From Adiantum capillus-veneris (taxonomy: Eukaryota; Streptophyta; Polypodiopsida; Polypodiales; Pteridaceae): a stretch of 64,000 nucleotides of DNA. This document shows, piece after piece, positions 30,901-41,695 of this stretch. Both the position numbers and the translations under genes were made by a program. The stretch covers positions 151,193,741-151,257,740 of the forward strand of contig CM043945.1 in NCBI GenBank assembly GCA_014529385.2, in the 5' to 3' direction. Under the pieces are notes generated by a model that worked only from the letters and a program-made list of their open reading frames with translations, had not been told where the DNA came from and did no database searches. Positions within the stretch are counted from its first letter, which is position 1. Every line of letters begins with the position of its first letter.

Positions 30901-33324
30901 TTAGCATGGTTTGGCTTTTATCTGGTTGTTGGTCTCGGGTTTCATGTTGTTCTTTGATGGCATTTGTGCTTTTGTCTTTGTTGCCAGTGATTGCATGGCT
31001 TGCAGTTGATCATGATGGTATTGCTGAGCAAAAGCTATAACCTGTTGTTCATGGTCATGTTGAATTTTGACCGCCTTTGCTTTCCAATCTATCTGGACAT
31101 TGTATGCTTTTTGCCAAGGTTGCCCTAGCATCATTGGGTGTTGTGTGCTTTCATTTGTCACCACGTAGAATTTGTGTGGGTAAATATATTGATGTAGCTG
31201 TACATGCAATATAGTCCATCCTAATGTTTTCAATGGGTGTGATGTGCTACTTTCCAGCACTTGCGGAGTAGGATGAAGTTGATCTGTGACTTTGAGCTGT
31301 TGGTATAATCCGTAAGAGATCAAATTTGCTTGAGCACCTGAATCAAGAAAAGCTGTTGATTCAACTTGATTGTTGCCTACTTTGACTGTAATTATTGATT
31401 CCACTGTTTCCTCCTCCAACTTCGTCAGTCGAATGGCATTGATTCTCAATGGTGGTCCACTTTTTTGTTGTTGTCGCAGAAGCCGTCTTTTTGCAATGCG
31501 TTCTTGTGCTTCGGCTTGAGCTTCCTCTCGTACTCTCTCTTTTTCCTTCATTATTTGCTTTCCTTGATGAATTTGTTGGAGCATCTCCTGTGTGAGTGGT
31601 AGATGATATCTCCTCAATCGACACCCACTAATCCAGTTTGGCATTTCTTGACCCGCTAATGTAGCAAGCTTGACAGCTCCACTTTGTGATAGATCACTAA
31701 TCACAAATGGTCCCATCCCTCGCTTTTTAAGTTTCTTGGCATGTTGCTTCAAGGTATAAACAAGTACGTAATCACCTGTTTTGAACTCTTTGGTTCGCAC
31801 GTGTTTGTCAAAAAATTCCTTTTGTCTTCTTTTTTTAGCATAGATTGAAGCGATAGCTCGCAAGCGGAATTCATCTAGCTTTTCAAGATCATCAATCCTT
31901 GAAGAGAGTTCATGCCCTGTCCATTCCAAGCTTGTTGCTACTCGTAGAGTTGGGATTAAAAACTCTATGGGTAGTATAGCATTTAGGCCAAACACCATGT
32001 TGTATGGTGTTGTTCCTATTGATCTTTTGTAAGCTACCCTGTATGCCCATAGTGTTGAGTGTAATTGCTGATCCCAATCTGTTCTTGAGTTTGACACTAT
32101 TTTAGTGAGAACCGTGCATAGTGTTTTATTTGTGGCCTCAGCTTGCCCATTGGCCTGTGGATGGTATGGTGCTGATTTCCTATGTATGACCATGAATTCC
32201 TCTAGCAGATATTCAATGACTTCATTGAGAAAGTGTGTTCCACGGTCACTAACAATTTCTATGGGTAACCCGTAACGTACAAAAACATTCTCATACAAAA
32301 ATTGTGCCGTGGTGCGTGCATCATCTTTTTGTGTTGCTTTGGATTCGATTGGATTCGACCCATTTTGTAAGATAGTCCGTAGCCACAATGATATATTGGG
32401 TATGGGTGCGATATGCAAGGGGTGATATAGGTCCCACAAAATCAATCCCCATTTTGCAAATGCCCTTGCCCCCATCATTGGCCTTAATGGCATCTCATCT
32501 CTTTTTATTGGTATCTTGGTGCGTTGACACGCATCACAACGCTTTACAAACTCGTCGGCATCCATGTGCAATGTAGGCCACCAAATTCCTGCGGTTAAGA
32601 CAATTTTTTCCGTTTTATCGCCCGAAAAATGGCCTCCACTTATTCCGCTATGTGCATGTTCTAGAATCAGCAGGTATTCGCTTTCACTTGCACAGATTCT
32701 AAGTTGATTGTCCTTCCCCCGCTTATAGAGTTGGTTTTCAATTAACTGAAAGTCACGAGCTTCCAGCTCTATAGCTTTTCCCCGTGCTCTTGTGATGTTC
32801 TCAGGGAATGTCCTGGTGGTTAAGAAGTCAATGATATATTGACTCCATGCAGGTGCTATGTTTACTTGAAACAAAGTTGCGTGGTCCACTGGTCGTTTGG
32901 CACTACATACTGTACAACTGGTAACATAGGAATGTGTGTCCGCATACATAGTTGGCCAATAAACCCCTAACTGTTTCAGTCTGTGGTGTGTTTTCATTGT
33001 TGAACAATGAAATGCACAACCCTGGACATGTGCCTCTTCAAGGTAGCACTCAACTTCTTCCGGATTTATACATAATCGTAGGATTAGGTCAGATTCAAGA
33101 TGATACAACCGTCCTGCTATCAACTAAAAGTTTTTTGTTTGTCGAATTGTTTGTTGTTTGGATCTGCATCCCGTATTATCAAACTCACTTCCGAAGGGGA
33201 GAATGCTAACTATTTCCTGAGACCATTTGGGTACCATTTCAATAATGAAAAGATAAACATTTGGTATGTCATCATCTACTCCTTCAGGAGCTTCCCCGTT
33301 GTGTATCCTTGAAAGATGATCTGC
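30901..33324 (-). pseudogene. Giant element integrase with C-terminal protease-like domain
   Basis: The 740-codon open part (33123-30901) follows a TAG in the same frame as RNase H. Numbering from 33123, there are two HHCC zinc-binding modules: H32, H39, C70, C73 and H158, H165, C196, C199. The integrase core shows D293 in 'VSDRGTHF' and E329 in 'HPQANGQAEA', 35 residues apart as usual. The first catalytic Asp region (around residues 226-262) is read out of frame because of two compensating indels near 32448 and 32350. An SH3-like C-terminus lies around 450-506. A retropepsin-like domain follows at 575-690. The enzyme would integrate cDNA; this copy is inactive as read. Confidence 0.87.
31054..31401 (-). 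other. Second retropepsin-like domain behind the integrase
   Basis: Residues about 575-690 of the integrase ORF read 'STAFLDSGAQANLISYGLY' (catalytic-type DSGA), a flap-like 'PLKTLGWTILHVQL', and 'HPMMLGQPWQKAYNVQIDW', matching the late LG motif of retroviral-type aspartic proteases. The canonical protease of the same element is separately present near 36049 ('AILDIGAGVAITTKEIW'). Whether this domain is active, or acts as a structural or binding fold, is unknown. Confidence 0.75.
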
Positions 33325-34329
33325 TCACAGATGGGTTTTACCCTTTTTGACCACCACTGTGAAGTAAAATTCTAGCAATATAATAAACCAGCGTACGATT
33401 CTTCGTGTATTGCAAGGTTTATTTACTAGGTACAAAAGATCTTGATGATTTGTGAAGAACACAAATTTGTTTGCAAGCAAATAATGCCGAAATTTCTTTA
33501 TAGTATAAATCATTCCTAACCCTTCCCTCTCAGTGGTTGTGTAGTTATTTTTTGCACTATTTAACTGTCGGCTCGCATAGAAAATCGGAAAATCCATTGT
33601 TCTGTCTCCAGGTTGAGCTAGAATACTTCCAATGGCATATGCTGAAGCATCAATGTTCACATGGAATATCTTTTCCCAATCTGGTGCCTTAAATATAGGT
33701 GCTGATATAAGATTTTCCTTCAGCTTTTGGAATGAAGTTTCACACTCCTCGGTCCACTCGAAATTGACTAGCAACCGATACAGAGGTTGTGCGATAACCG
33801 CATACATGTATATGAATCTTCGATAATATCCGCAGTGTCCCATGAAGGATTGCACTTGTTTCGCATTAGTAGGCTTGGGCAGGTCTACAATGACTTTGAC
33901 TCTGTCTAGGTCTGTGGTTATGCCATTTCTTGAGACAATGTGTCCTAAGATTCATCCTTGCTTAACCATAAATACACATTTCTCCTGGTTTAGACAGATT
34001 CGATATGTTCTGCACTTTTCAAAGACCTTTTGCAAATGGTCTATATGTTTCTCTCGCAGAAGAGAGTGTACACACAGGTCATCCATGTAAATTTCTAAGA
34101 ATATTCTTAGGTATTCCTTGAATGCGTGAGTCAGTAACCTCTGGAAAGTGGCTGGTGCATTAGTTAAGCCAAATGGCATAACTCGATACGCATAAATCCC
34201 CCATTCTGTGGAAAAGGATGTTTTGTGTTGATCTTCCCTTGCTATTGCCAGTTGGTTGTATCCTGAAAACCCATCCAGAAAGGAATAAGCCCGTTTCCCG
34301 GCCACTCGCTCCAGTACATGTTCTTGGCA
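33325..34329 (-). pseudogene. Giant element RT (C-terminal part) and RNase H
   Basis: RT palm: 'AYSFLDGFSGYNQLAIARED', 'RVMPFGLTNAPATFQRLL', and the catalytic 'YMDD' at 34078-34089. RNase H: 'NIDASAYAIGSILAQP' and 'TTTEREGLGMIYTIKKFRHY'. The third acidic position reads 'FFTNHQDL', Asn where Asp is usual. In-frame stops: TGA at 33952-33954 and TGA at 33325-33327, both one transition from a sense codon. There is no second RNase H after this one. Confidence 0.9.
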
Positions 34330-36142
34330 AGGGATAATTATCCCTTATGGTTGTTGCATTCACCTTCTTGAGGTTTACACACACCCGCAGTTTTCCATTC
34401 TTTTTGGGAACTACCACAATGGGTGACACCCAATTTGTATGTTCAATCTCATAGATGAATTCTGCTTCCATCAGTTTATCAATCTCTTCCTTGATTCGTT
34501 TAGCAAATGTGTCATTATATGTATAAGGACGTTGTTTGCTAGGTTTTGCATCCGATTTCAAAGGAATTGTATGTTGGCATATCAATGGATCAACTCCTTT
34601 GAGGTCTTTATAGGACCAAGCGAACACATCTTTATACTTCGTGAGAAGTTGTGTTAGCTGTGCTTCCTCCTCAGGCTCTAAATCGTTAGCTATATAGACT
34701 GGCTGAGGCTTTTCACCTGGTTTTGCGAGGTCTATTCTTTTTGCATTTTCAGGCCCATCATAAGATTCTTGGTTGGTTCTCTCCCTGATTGGTGGTGTCA
34801 TGATGATTCTTCTGTCTTGGATAGTAAATTTTCGATAGTGTGTTGGTACGTTCATGTTGCCCTTTTCTGACTCCCCTTTACCATCACTATCTTCTTCAGT
34901 AGTCCATATCTCTCTCAAAGATCGTTTCAGTTCTCGGTATTTCTGTTTAAGCTCCAGTTTGGTCCACTCTTGGTCTTTTGTTGTTTCTTTCTTTGATTTT
35001 TCAGATTTTTGTGATTTTGTTTCGATTTTAGATTTTCTTACCTGTTTTATTTCTTCTCGCGTTCTTTCTTTTTGATTTTCTGAGAATTTTCCTGATATTT
35101 GATCTTTTACACAATCCTCTGCTTTTACAAGCATCAAATAGTGAGTTTTACCTTTTATCCTGGGCATCAGGTTCTCTCTTGCTTTCTTTCCTTCTCTTTT
35201 CCTCCTATAGCGTTCTTGGCGTCTAGGGTGTTGATTAGCAAAATCATAAAACTTGATATTCTCGGCTTCATTTCCACGCTCACTTGAGGTGTCTGAACAC
35301 TCATTATCTGCATCTTCATGTACTTCCAATTGTTTAGAGGAGTTGTAAAACTCTTCTTGTTCTGGAGGTTCTACCATCTCTTTTTTTGGTGCAACGCTTA
35401 CCATGTAATAGGGTAGCACATCGTAGCCATCCTTATCGCAAAATTTTGTTGTTGGACTGTTGATAATGGTACAGACATCCAATGTTGCCAGTATGTGTTC
35501 CCATTCTAGAGGTTCCAAGGCATCTTCAGGGAAAGGTTCCGGAATATACTCCTTGTCCTCAATTGCTCTTTCTAAGATGCATTCCTCTTTTCTTAAACTT
35601 CCACAATGTGAAACTCCGCACATCCATAGCTCTTTTGGTTGCCCTAACCATGCTGGTAGTTCCGATCCTGCTACCGTAGCTGAATCAAACTCTTCCACTG
35701 GTGTTTGGTTTACATCTTTGTTACTATGGTCTTTCAGGTGTATTTTAGTTGTTGTCTCGCCATGTCTGAGGTATATGTGGTCATAACCCCAATCTTGGAC
35801 CATCTTCAGTTGTCGCATGAATGGTCGTCCCAAGATTATCTCATAATTGTTCTTTTTGTCAAAATCGACTATTGCAAATGTATGCTCATACTCGATTCCG
35901 CACGAAGTGACAATCACTGTTTCTAAGAGTCCTAGAGGCTTCTCCATGAACCCATCTCTCAATTGCAGTTTCATTCTGGTAGCCCTCAAAGCTGGTTTTC
36001 CCCATTTTTCCATATTTCCTTGGTGGTGATAGCAACTCCCGCTCCAATGTCAAGAATAGCCTTGGAGACTACTCCTTGTAATTCTACCGGTAGCGTGGTG
36101 TTTCCATCTTCTCCCTCGCAATATTCTCCAACCTTATTCAAT
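34330..36142 (-). pseudogene. Giant element protease, linker and RT N-terminal part
   Basis: The protease begins beside the Copia C insertion: 'VSKAILDIGAGVAITTKEIW', with its active-site Asp codon at 36049-36051. The frame then shifts, and 'AIVDFDKKNNYEIILGRPFM' gives the protease end near 35800. A long charged linker (about 35600-34800) contains 'EIKQVRKSKIETKSQKSEKS'. RT starts with 'QLTQLLTKYKDVFAWSYKDL' and 'WVSPIVVVPKKNGKLRVCV'. A 1-nt indel near 34335 moves the rest of RT to another frame. Confidence 0.88.
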
Positions 36143-36147
36143 GGTAC
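36143..36147. repeat. Target-site duplication of Copia C, left copy
   Basis: GGTAC, identical to 41691-41695 on the other side of the element. The duplication proves Copia C inserted here as a unit. Confidence 0.95.
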
Positions 36148-36339
36148 TGTTGGGGTATAAAGCCCAATGTGGTCGCCCAGGTAAGTGGGCGGGCCACCAG
36201 GTATGTACACATATTCTTTTGTAAAAACCTAATAAGAACTCACTATGCTCTACACATTACAGTAGAGCGAGTTCACCATATCGTCGTGCTCTTCTTCTCG
36301 CACTCTCTCTCGCGTCGCACTTCCGCTCGTACTCCTTCA
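36148..36339 (+). repeat. 5' LTR of Copia C (192 bp)
   Basis: Begins TGTTGGGGTATAAAGCCC and ends GTACTCCTTCA. Differs from the 3' LTR at three positions (two between offsets 30 and 50, one near the end). A TATAAA is found close to the left end. Confidence 0.95.
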
Positions 36340-36341
36340 AC

Positions 36342-36353
36342 TGGTATCAAAGC
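36342..36353 (+). other. Primer-binding site of Copia C
   Basis: TGGTATCAAAGC two bases after the LTR; complementary to initiator tRNA-Met. Confidence 0.92.
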
Positions 36354-37440
36354 TCAGACCGAGGCTCGGGGCAGCATTGCAGGAGGCTAGAGTCACCAGC
36401 TCAGATTGGAGTGAAATTCGACAGGCGAAGACACGGCCCCAAATCTCATGGGTGAGCCCGAAGGGTCTCGTGTTGTCAGAATTTCATTCTGAGGTCATCT
36501 CGGCCATCGTTCGGCTTCGACAAAGGTCTACGCAGGCCATTTTTGACTACGTGGTCTCGACGGGTGCAGATCCGACTCTGTAAATTTGGGGTTTTCGGCC
36601 TACGACTGCAGGTGTTGAGGATATCGACACTCCCAGAGTGCTGATTTGTGGTTGTCTACACATCGAAGGATGGCTCACAGTTCTTGGAGGCGTGTCACAT
36701 ACGACACGGGCGCATCTACACACAGACTGTAGGCGACATCCACTAGTTCATCAGGTAGCTTGTGTTTGCTGCTTGATATTCCAAATTTCTTTCTGACATT
36801 GCAGGTACTTCCACATGGGATGTATTGTCAGAGATGATGTATGTTTGTTGAGGGTTTGCTGGCTGTGAGTCACGCAGCAAACAACCGCCGCAGCGGTTAC
36901 AGCATACAGTGGGAAATTTGTGGATGTATGACTTTGTGGGAAGTCTATGTATTGTCAGATATACTGCAGCCTTTGTTGAGGGTCGAGTGAGGTTTTATTG
37001 AGCTGGGGGGTTCTCGAATATTGAGATCCTTTCGGTGATACAGGTCTTGGAGCGATCCCTCGAGCACCCTTAGATAGGCAGCTAGGATGTATTGACTGTG
37101 AGTTAGACAGTTGGGATTGCATCTTTGCTTTACTGCTGTTGAGGCATTGTCGCAGTCTATGCTTACAGGACAGTGACAGGACAGTGAGAGACAGTACAGG
37201 TGCAGGACAGGTTTACCCGCAGCTTACAGTGTCAGAGAGACAGTGTTTTTTTTGAGCTATTTTTTGGTCTGTTTTTTGAGTACACCAGAGCCATTTTACA
37301 AAGGAGACTCTGCCGAAATTTATGCAGAATCTGAAGCTTTCTTGGTTCATTTGACAGGTTGATATTGGTTCAGAGGTCAGTTTATAGGGGAAACTCTGCC
37401 AAATTTTTCCCAGGAAAGTAAACTACTGTGAAGCGTAGCT
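36354..37440 (+). other. Untranslated leader of Copia C
   Basis: About 1.1 kb between primer site and gag start. No ORF of note. Probably carries packaging and regulatory signals, which I cannot identify. Confidence 0.6.
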
Positions 37441-38906
37441 ATGACTGGATCACAAGACACTGCTCTTTACAATATCAAGAAACTGGATGGAACCAATTTC
37501 CCATTGTGAAGCAGCAGATTTGGCACGTGTTGGTACAAAAGAAGTAGATAAAACCTATAAATCTCAAGGGGATAAAACCAAAAGATATGGACGAAGATGA
37601 ATGGAGCGAAATGGATGAATTGGCACTTTCTACCATTATGATGACTTTGGCAGAAAGCGTTTACTTCAATGTAGCAGACGAGATGTCGGCTTATCAAGCA
37701 TGGTTAAAGCTGAGTGATCTTTATGAGAAGCAGAGTGCAGCTTCACAGGTATACTGGCTTAAGAAGCTTGTTGACTTGAAGATGAAAGAAGGGACACCTA
37801 TGTCCACTCATCTGAATGAATTCAACACAATCTACAGTCAGCTGTTAGCTCAAGGTGTCAAGTTTGATGAACCTGTTAGAGCTATGTTCCTGTTGATCAC
37901 ATTGCCGGAAAGTTGGGACACTTTTCGCACAGCTTTGAGTAATTCTGCACCTCCAGATGGTTTGAACATAGCAGGTGTAGAAGGAAGTCTGCTTACTGAA
38001 GAAACCAATAGAAAGACAATGGACAAAGGCAAAGGAACAGCCTTAGTTGTCAGGGGAAGGACCAAAGAAAAGTACAAAGGTGGAAAGAGGAATCAGTCTC
38101 GTAGCAAGTCCCGCAGTGCTAAAGGCAAGAGTGACATAGAATGCTACCATTGTGGCAAGAAGGGTCACATGAAAAGAGACTGCACAGAATGGAAAGCAGA
38201 AAAAGGCAAAGAGAAAGCTGAAGACCATGGTGAGAAGAACAAGTCCTCAGTGAAGATTCAAGAAATAAATGTGACAAACACTGTTGCAGAGGATGACAGT
38301 CTAGTGTCAGGAGACATCTACTTCTTGAAGAATACAATGGACTCAGCTCTTCTTATAGCATCTGATGGAAATGCACTGAGTGACTGGATTATAGACTTAG
38401 GGGCATCACTTCATGTGTCTCCAAACAAGGAGTGGTTTACTTCTTATGTGTCCACTAAAGATCATGTTCGGCTAGGCAATGGGCAGACATGTGAGATCTT
38501 AGGTGTTGGAGATGTTCAATTGAAGTTTCAGAATGGCTCTTCTTTCACGCTGAAGAATGTGAGACATGTTCCCGCAATTACAAAGAGCTTGATCAGCACA
38601 AGTTTACTTGATGATGCTGGCTACGTCACCATTTTTGGACAGAACATGTGGAAGATATCCAAGGGTTCTATGACAGTAGCACATGGAGTAAAGTCTGGAG
38701 GACTTTACATGATTTATGTATCAAATGTCTCTAAAAATGTAATCAATGTAACCGAGCAGCTGAACGTTTCTTTGTGGCATAGCCGGTTAGGACATATGTC
38801 CAAGAAGGGAATGGAAATCTTGTCTCATTCTGGTTATTTGCCTGGCTTTTCATTTAATGATTTTGTATTCTATGAACATTGTCTGTATGGTAAGCAAACA
38901 CAGTAG
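37441..38906 (+). pseudogene. Copia C gag, protease and pre-integrase region
   Basis: The ATG at 37441 ('MTGSQDTALYNIKKLDGTNF') starts gag. One base appears lost near 37507 and a TAG lies near 37546, after which 37587-38906 is open. The zinc knuckle 'CYHCGKKGHMKRDC' at 38142-38183 is intact (C-x2-C-x4-H-x4-C). The protease active site reads 'DLGAS' at 38394-38408 where DSGAS is usual, so it is probably inactive. Pre-integrase motif 'LWHSRLGHMSKKGMEIL' lies near 38770. Ends at a TAG shortly before the integrase core. Confidence 0.92.
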
Positions 38907-39885
38907 CCACATAAGCATAGAAGCAATAGAAGAGATACACAGTTGGCACTTGTTCATAGTGATTTGTGTGGACCTATGCCTAACCTATCTCTAGGGGGAG
39001 CTTCTTACTTTATGACATTTATAGATGATTACTCGAGGAAAGTATGGGTTTACTTTCTCAAGCACAAGGATGAAGCGTTGAGTGTTTTCAAAACGTTTGT
39101 GACACTTGTGGAGAATCAGAGTGGCAAGAAGCTTAAATGCTTACGCACTGACAATGGTGGAGAGTATGTTTCAAAGGCCTTTCAGGACTTTTATGAGTCA
39201 AAAGGTATAAAACATGAACTTACTGCTCCTTACAATCCTCCTCAAAATGGTGTTGCTGAGAGGATGAATAGGACCATACAAGAGAAGGTCAGAAGTATGT
39301 TGTCTAATGCACAGCTGCCAAATGGGTTTTGGGCTGAAGCTGTATCAACAGCTGTTCATCTTGTAAATATCTCCTAGCAAGGTTTTGCAGAAGGATTCAG
39401 TGCCAGAGATGGTATGGTCAGGCAAAATGCCTCATACAAGCATCTCAGAGTCTTTGGCTGTGAGGCAATATACTCACGTTCCAAAGGAATTTAGGAACAA
39501 ACTTGAGCCAAAAAGTAGAAAGTGCATCTTTCTAGGCTATGGTAATTCTGGTGAGATGGGGTACAGACTTTGGGATCCCGAATCCAGAAAGGTTGTCCGC
39601 AGCAATGATGTTCACTTTAATGAATCCAAATATTATTCTAAACCAGAGAGGGTTGAGGAGCTTAGAAGAGTTGTCTTCCAAGAAGATGGACTTGCACGTG
39701 CAAGAAAAAATGTCAGGGCTCAAGAGGAGCAAGGACAGGATAGAGTGGAACCACAGGTTGTGGCTGAGCTTGAGCCACCTATTGTGCGTAGATCTGGACG
39801 TGTCACGCGACCTCTTGATAGGTTTGTTCCATCGATGAACTATGTCATGTTGACTGATTGCAATGAGCCTTCATGTTACAAGTAA
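38907..39885 (+). pseudogene. Copia C integrase
   Basis: The core at 38943-39377 keeps the catalytic triad: Asp in 'HSDLCGP', Asp in 'LRTDNGGEY', Glu in 'PQNGVAERMNRT'. A frameshift near 39380-39480 breaks the linker. The C-terminal part at 39470-39885 includes 'KCIFLGYGNSGEMGYRLWD', typical of the region between copia integrase and RT. The core itself looks unharmed. Confidence 0.93.
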
Positions 39886-41409
39886 GCAGTGCAAATGAAG
39901 GACTCCGGGAATTGGCAATTGGCCATGCAGTCAGAGATGACAGCTCTGCATAAAAACAAGACATGGAAGCTAGTTAAATTACCACAAGGCAAAAAGGCTA
40001 CCTATTAAATGGGTTTACAGGTATAGATTACCGCTCATGATAGTCAGCCAAAGTACAAAGCAAGGCTTGTTGCCAAGGGCTTTAAGCAAGAACAAGGCAT
40101 TGAATTTGATGAAGTCTTCTCTCCGGTGGTCAAGATGACTACATTGAGATGCTTTCTTGCATTGGTTGCCATATTAGATTTTGTGTTGCACCAAATGGAT
40201 GTCAAGACAGTGTTCTTGCATGGTGATTTAGATGTGGAAATTTACATGCAGCAGCCAGAAGTGTTTGTTGAGAGGCAAGGAAGATTGGGTACATCAGTTG
40301 TTAAAGAGTCTTTATGGCTTAAAACAATCACCGAGGACATGGTACCATAAATTCCACAAGTTTATGCTTTCTCAAAGCTACAAACGTAATGAGTTCGATC
40401 ACTGTCTATATACAAAGAAGGCTAAGGATGGTAGTTGGCTGATCCTTATTTTGTATGTGGATGACATGTTGATTGCTGGCAAGCACTTGGAAGAAATTTC
40501 AGCTTTGAAGTCAAAGATGGCAAAATCGTTTGACATGAAAGACATGGGTGAGGCAAGTCATTACTTGGTATGCGCATTGAGAGAGACAGATCAAAGAAGT
40601 TGATTTGGTTATCTCAAACAGAGTATATGACAAGGTTTTGCAACGTTTCAATATGGAGAAGGAAAGGCACTGAGTGTTCCATTGCCACCATATGTGAAAC
40701 TTAGCAAACAGATTGTCCTATGTCTGAGGAAGAACAGGCTGAAATGGATAAGATTCCATATGTGTCTGCAGTGGGTAGTTTGATGTATGCAATGATTGCT
40801 ACTCGCCCAGACATTGCATTTGCAGTGGGAGTAGTAAGTCGATACATGTCAAACCCAGGCAAGAAACATTGGGAGGCAGTGAAAGGAATATTGAGATACC
40901 TGAAAGCTACAAAGAGTATGCGTATATGCTATGGGAGTCAGGAGCTAAGTGTAAAGGGTTTTACAGACTCATATTATGCAGGTGACTTAGACAATCAAAG
41001 GTCTACGTCAGAGTATGTCTTTACATTGGTTGGTGGAGCAGTATCATGGCGTTCTAGATTACAAGATTGTGTTACTCAGTCTACTACAGAGGCTGAATAT
41101 GTTGCAACATCAGAGGCATGCAAAGAATCAATTTGGCTTAATCGACTAGTAACAGATTTGGGAATCAAAGAAGAGATGCCTGTGTTATATTGTGATAGTC
41201 AAAGGGCTATACAATTGGCTCGCAATCCAGTTTATCACTCAAAGACAAAGCATGTGTATGTGAAGTATCATTTCATCAGGGAAATGCTCGCGGATAAGAA
41301 ACTTCACCTTGTCAAAGTTCACACCACAGAAAATCCTACTGATCTACTTACAAAAGGACTTCCCTCAGAGAGCTTTGTGCATTTTCGCAAGCAGTTAGGT
41401 GTAGGGTAG
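39886..41409 (+). pseudogene. Copia C reverse transcriptase and RNase H
   Basis: RT starts near 39905 ('NWQLAMQSEMTALHKNKTWK'). Breaks occur near 40000 and 40315 (the latter inside 'SLYGLKQSPRTWYH'), and near 40570-40720. The catalytic 'YVDD' at 40454-40465 is intact. RNase H is open from 40720 to 41409, with 'STTEAEYVATSEACKE' and 'LYCDSQRAIQLARNPVYHSK', closest to the Tork/TNT1 type. The stop is followed by the polypurine tract within 80 bp. Confidence 0.93.
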
Positions 41410-41487
41410 TACATCACTTCTCTACATCTCTTGTATATTAGCTTGTATAGTAGCTTCTCTCACACTTAAAGTACCACATTGGACTTT

Positions 41488-41498
41488 AAGTGGGAGGT
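41488..41498 (+). other. Polypurine tract of Copia C
   Basis: AAGTGGGAGGT directly before the 3' LTR. Confidence 0.85.
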
Positions 41499-41690
41499 TG
41501 TTGGGGTATAAAGCCCAATGTGGTCGCCCAAGTAAGTGGGCGGGCCGCCAGGTATGTACACATATTCTTTTGTAAAAACCTAATAAGAACTCACTATGCT
41601 CTACACATTACAGTAGAGCGAGTTCACCATATCGTCGTGCTCTTCTTCTCGCACTCTCTCTCGCGTCGCACTTCCGCCCGTACTCCTTCA
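41499..41690 (+). repeat. 3' LTR of Copia C (192 bp)
   Basis: Same length and ends as 36148-36339 with three differences. Followed by the second GGTAC copy. Open frames that run across this LTR into the giant element are chimeric artefacts. Confidence 0.95.
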
Positions 41691-41695
41691 GGTAC
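41691..41695. repeat. Target-site duplication of Copia C, right copy
   Basis: GGTAC, the partner of 36143-36147. Confidence 0.95.

Larger units (their letters stand above)
36148..41690 (+). mobile_element. Copia C: complete-length Ty1/copia element (Tork/TNT1-like) nested in the giant element
   Basis: Both LTRs (192 bp), primer site, gag, protease, integrase, RT, RNase H and polypurine tract are present in copia order, flanked by a perfect GGTAC duplication. LTRs differ at 3 of 192 positions, so it is among the youngest insertions here. It splits the giant's gag/protease frame. Coding frames carry several stops and frameshifts, so it is probably not autonomous. Confidence 0.96.
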
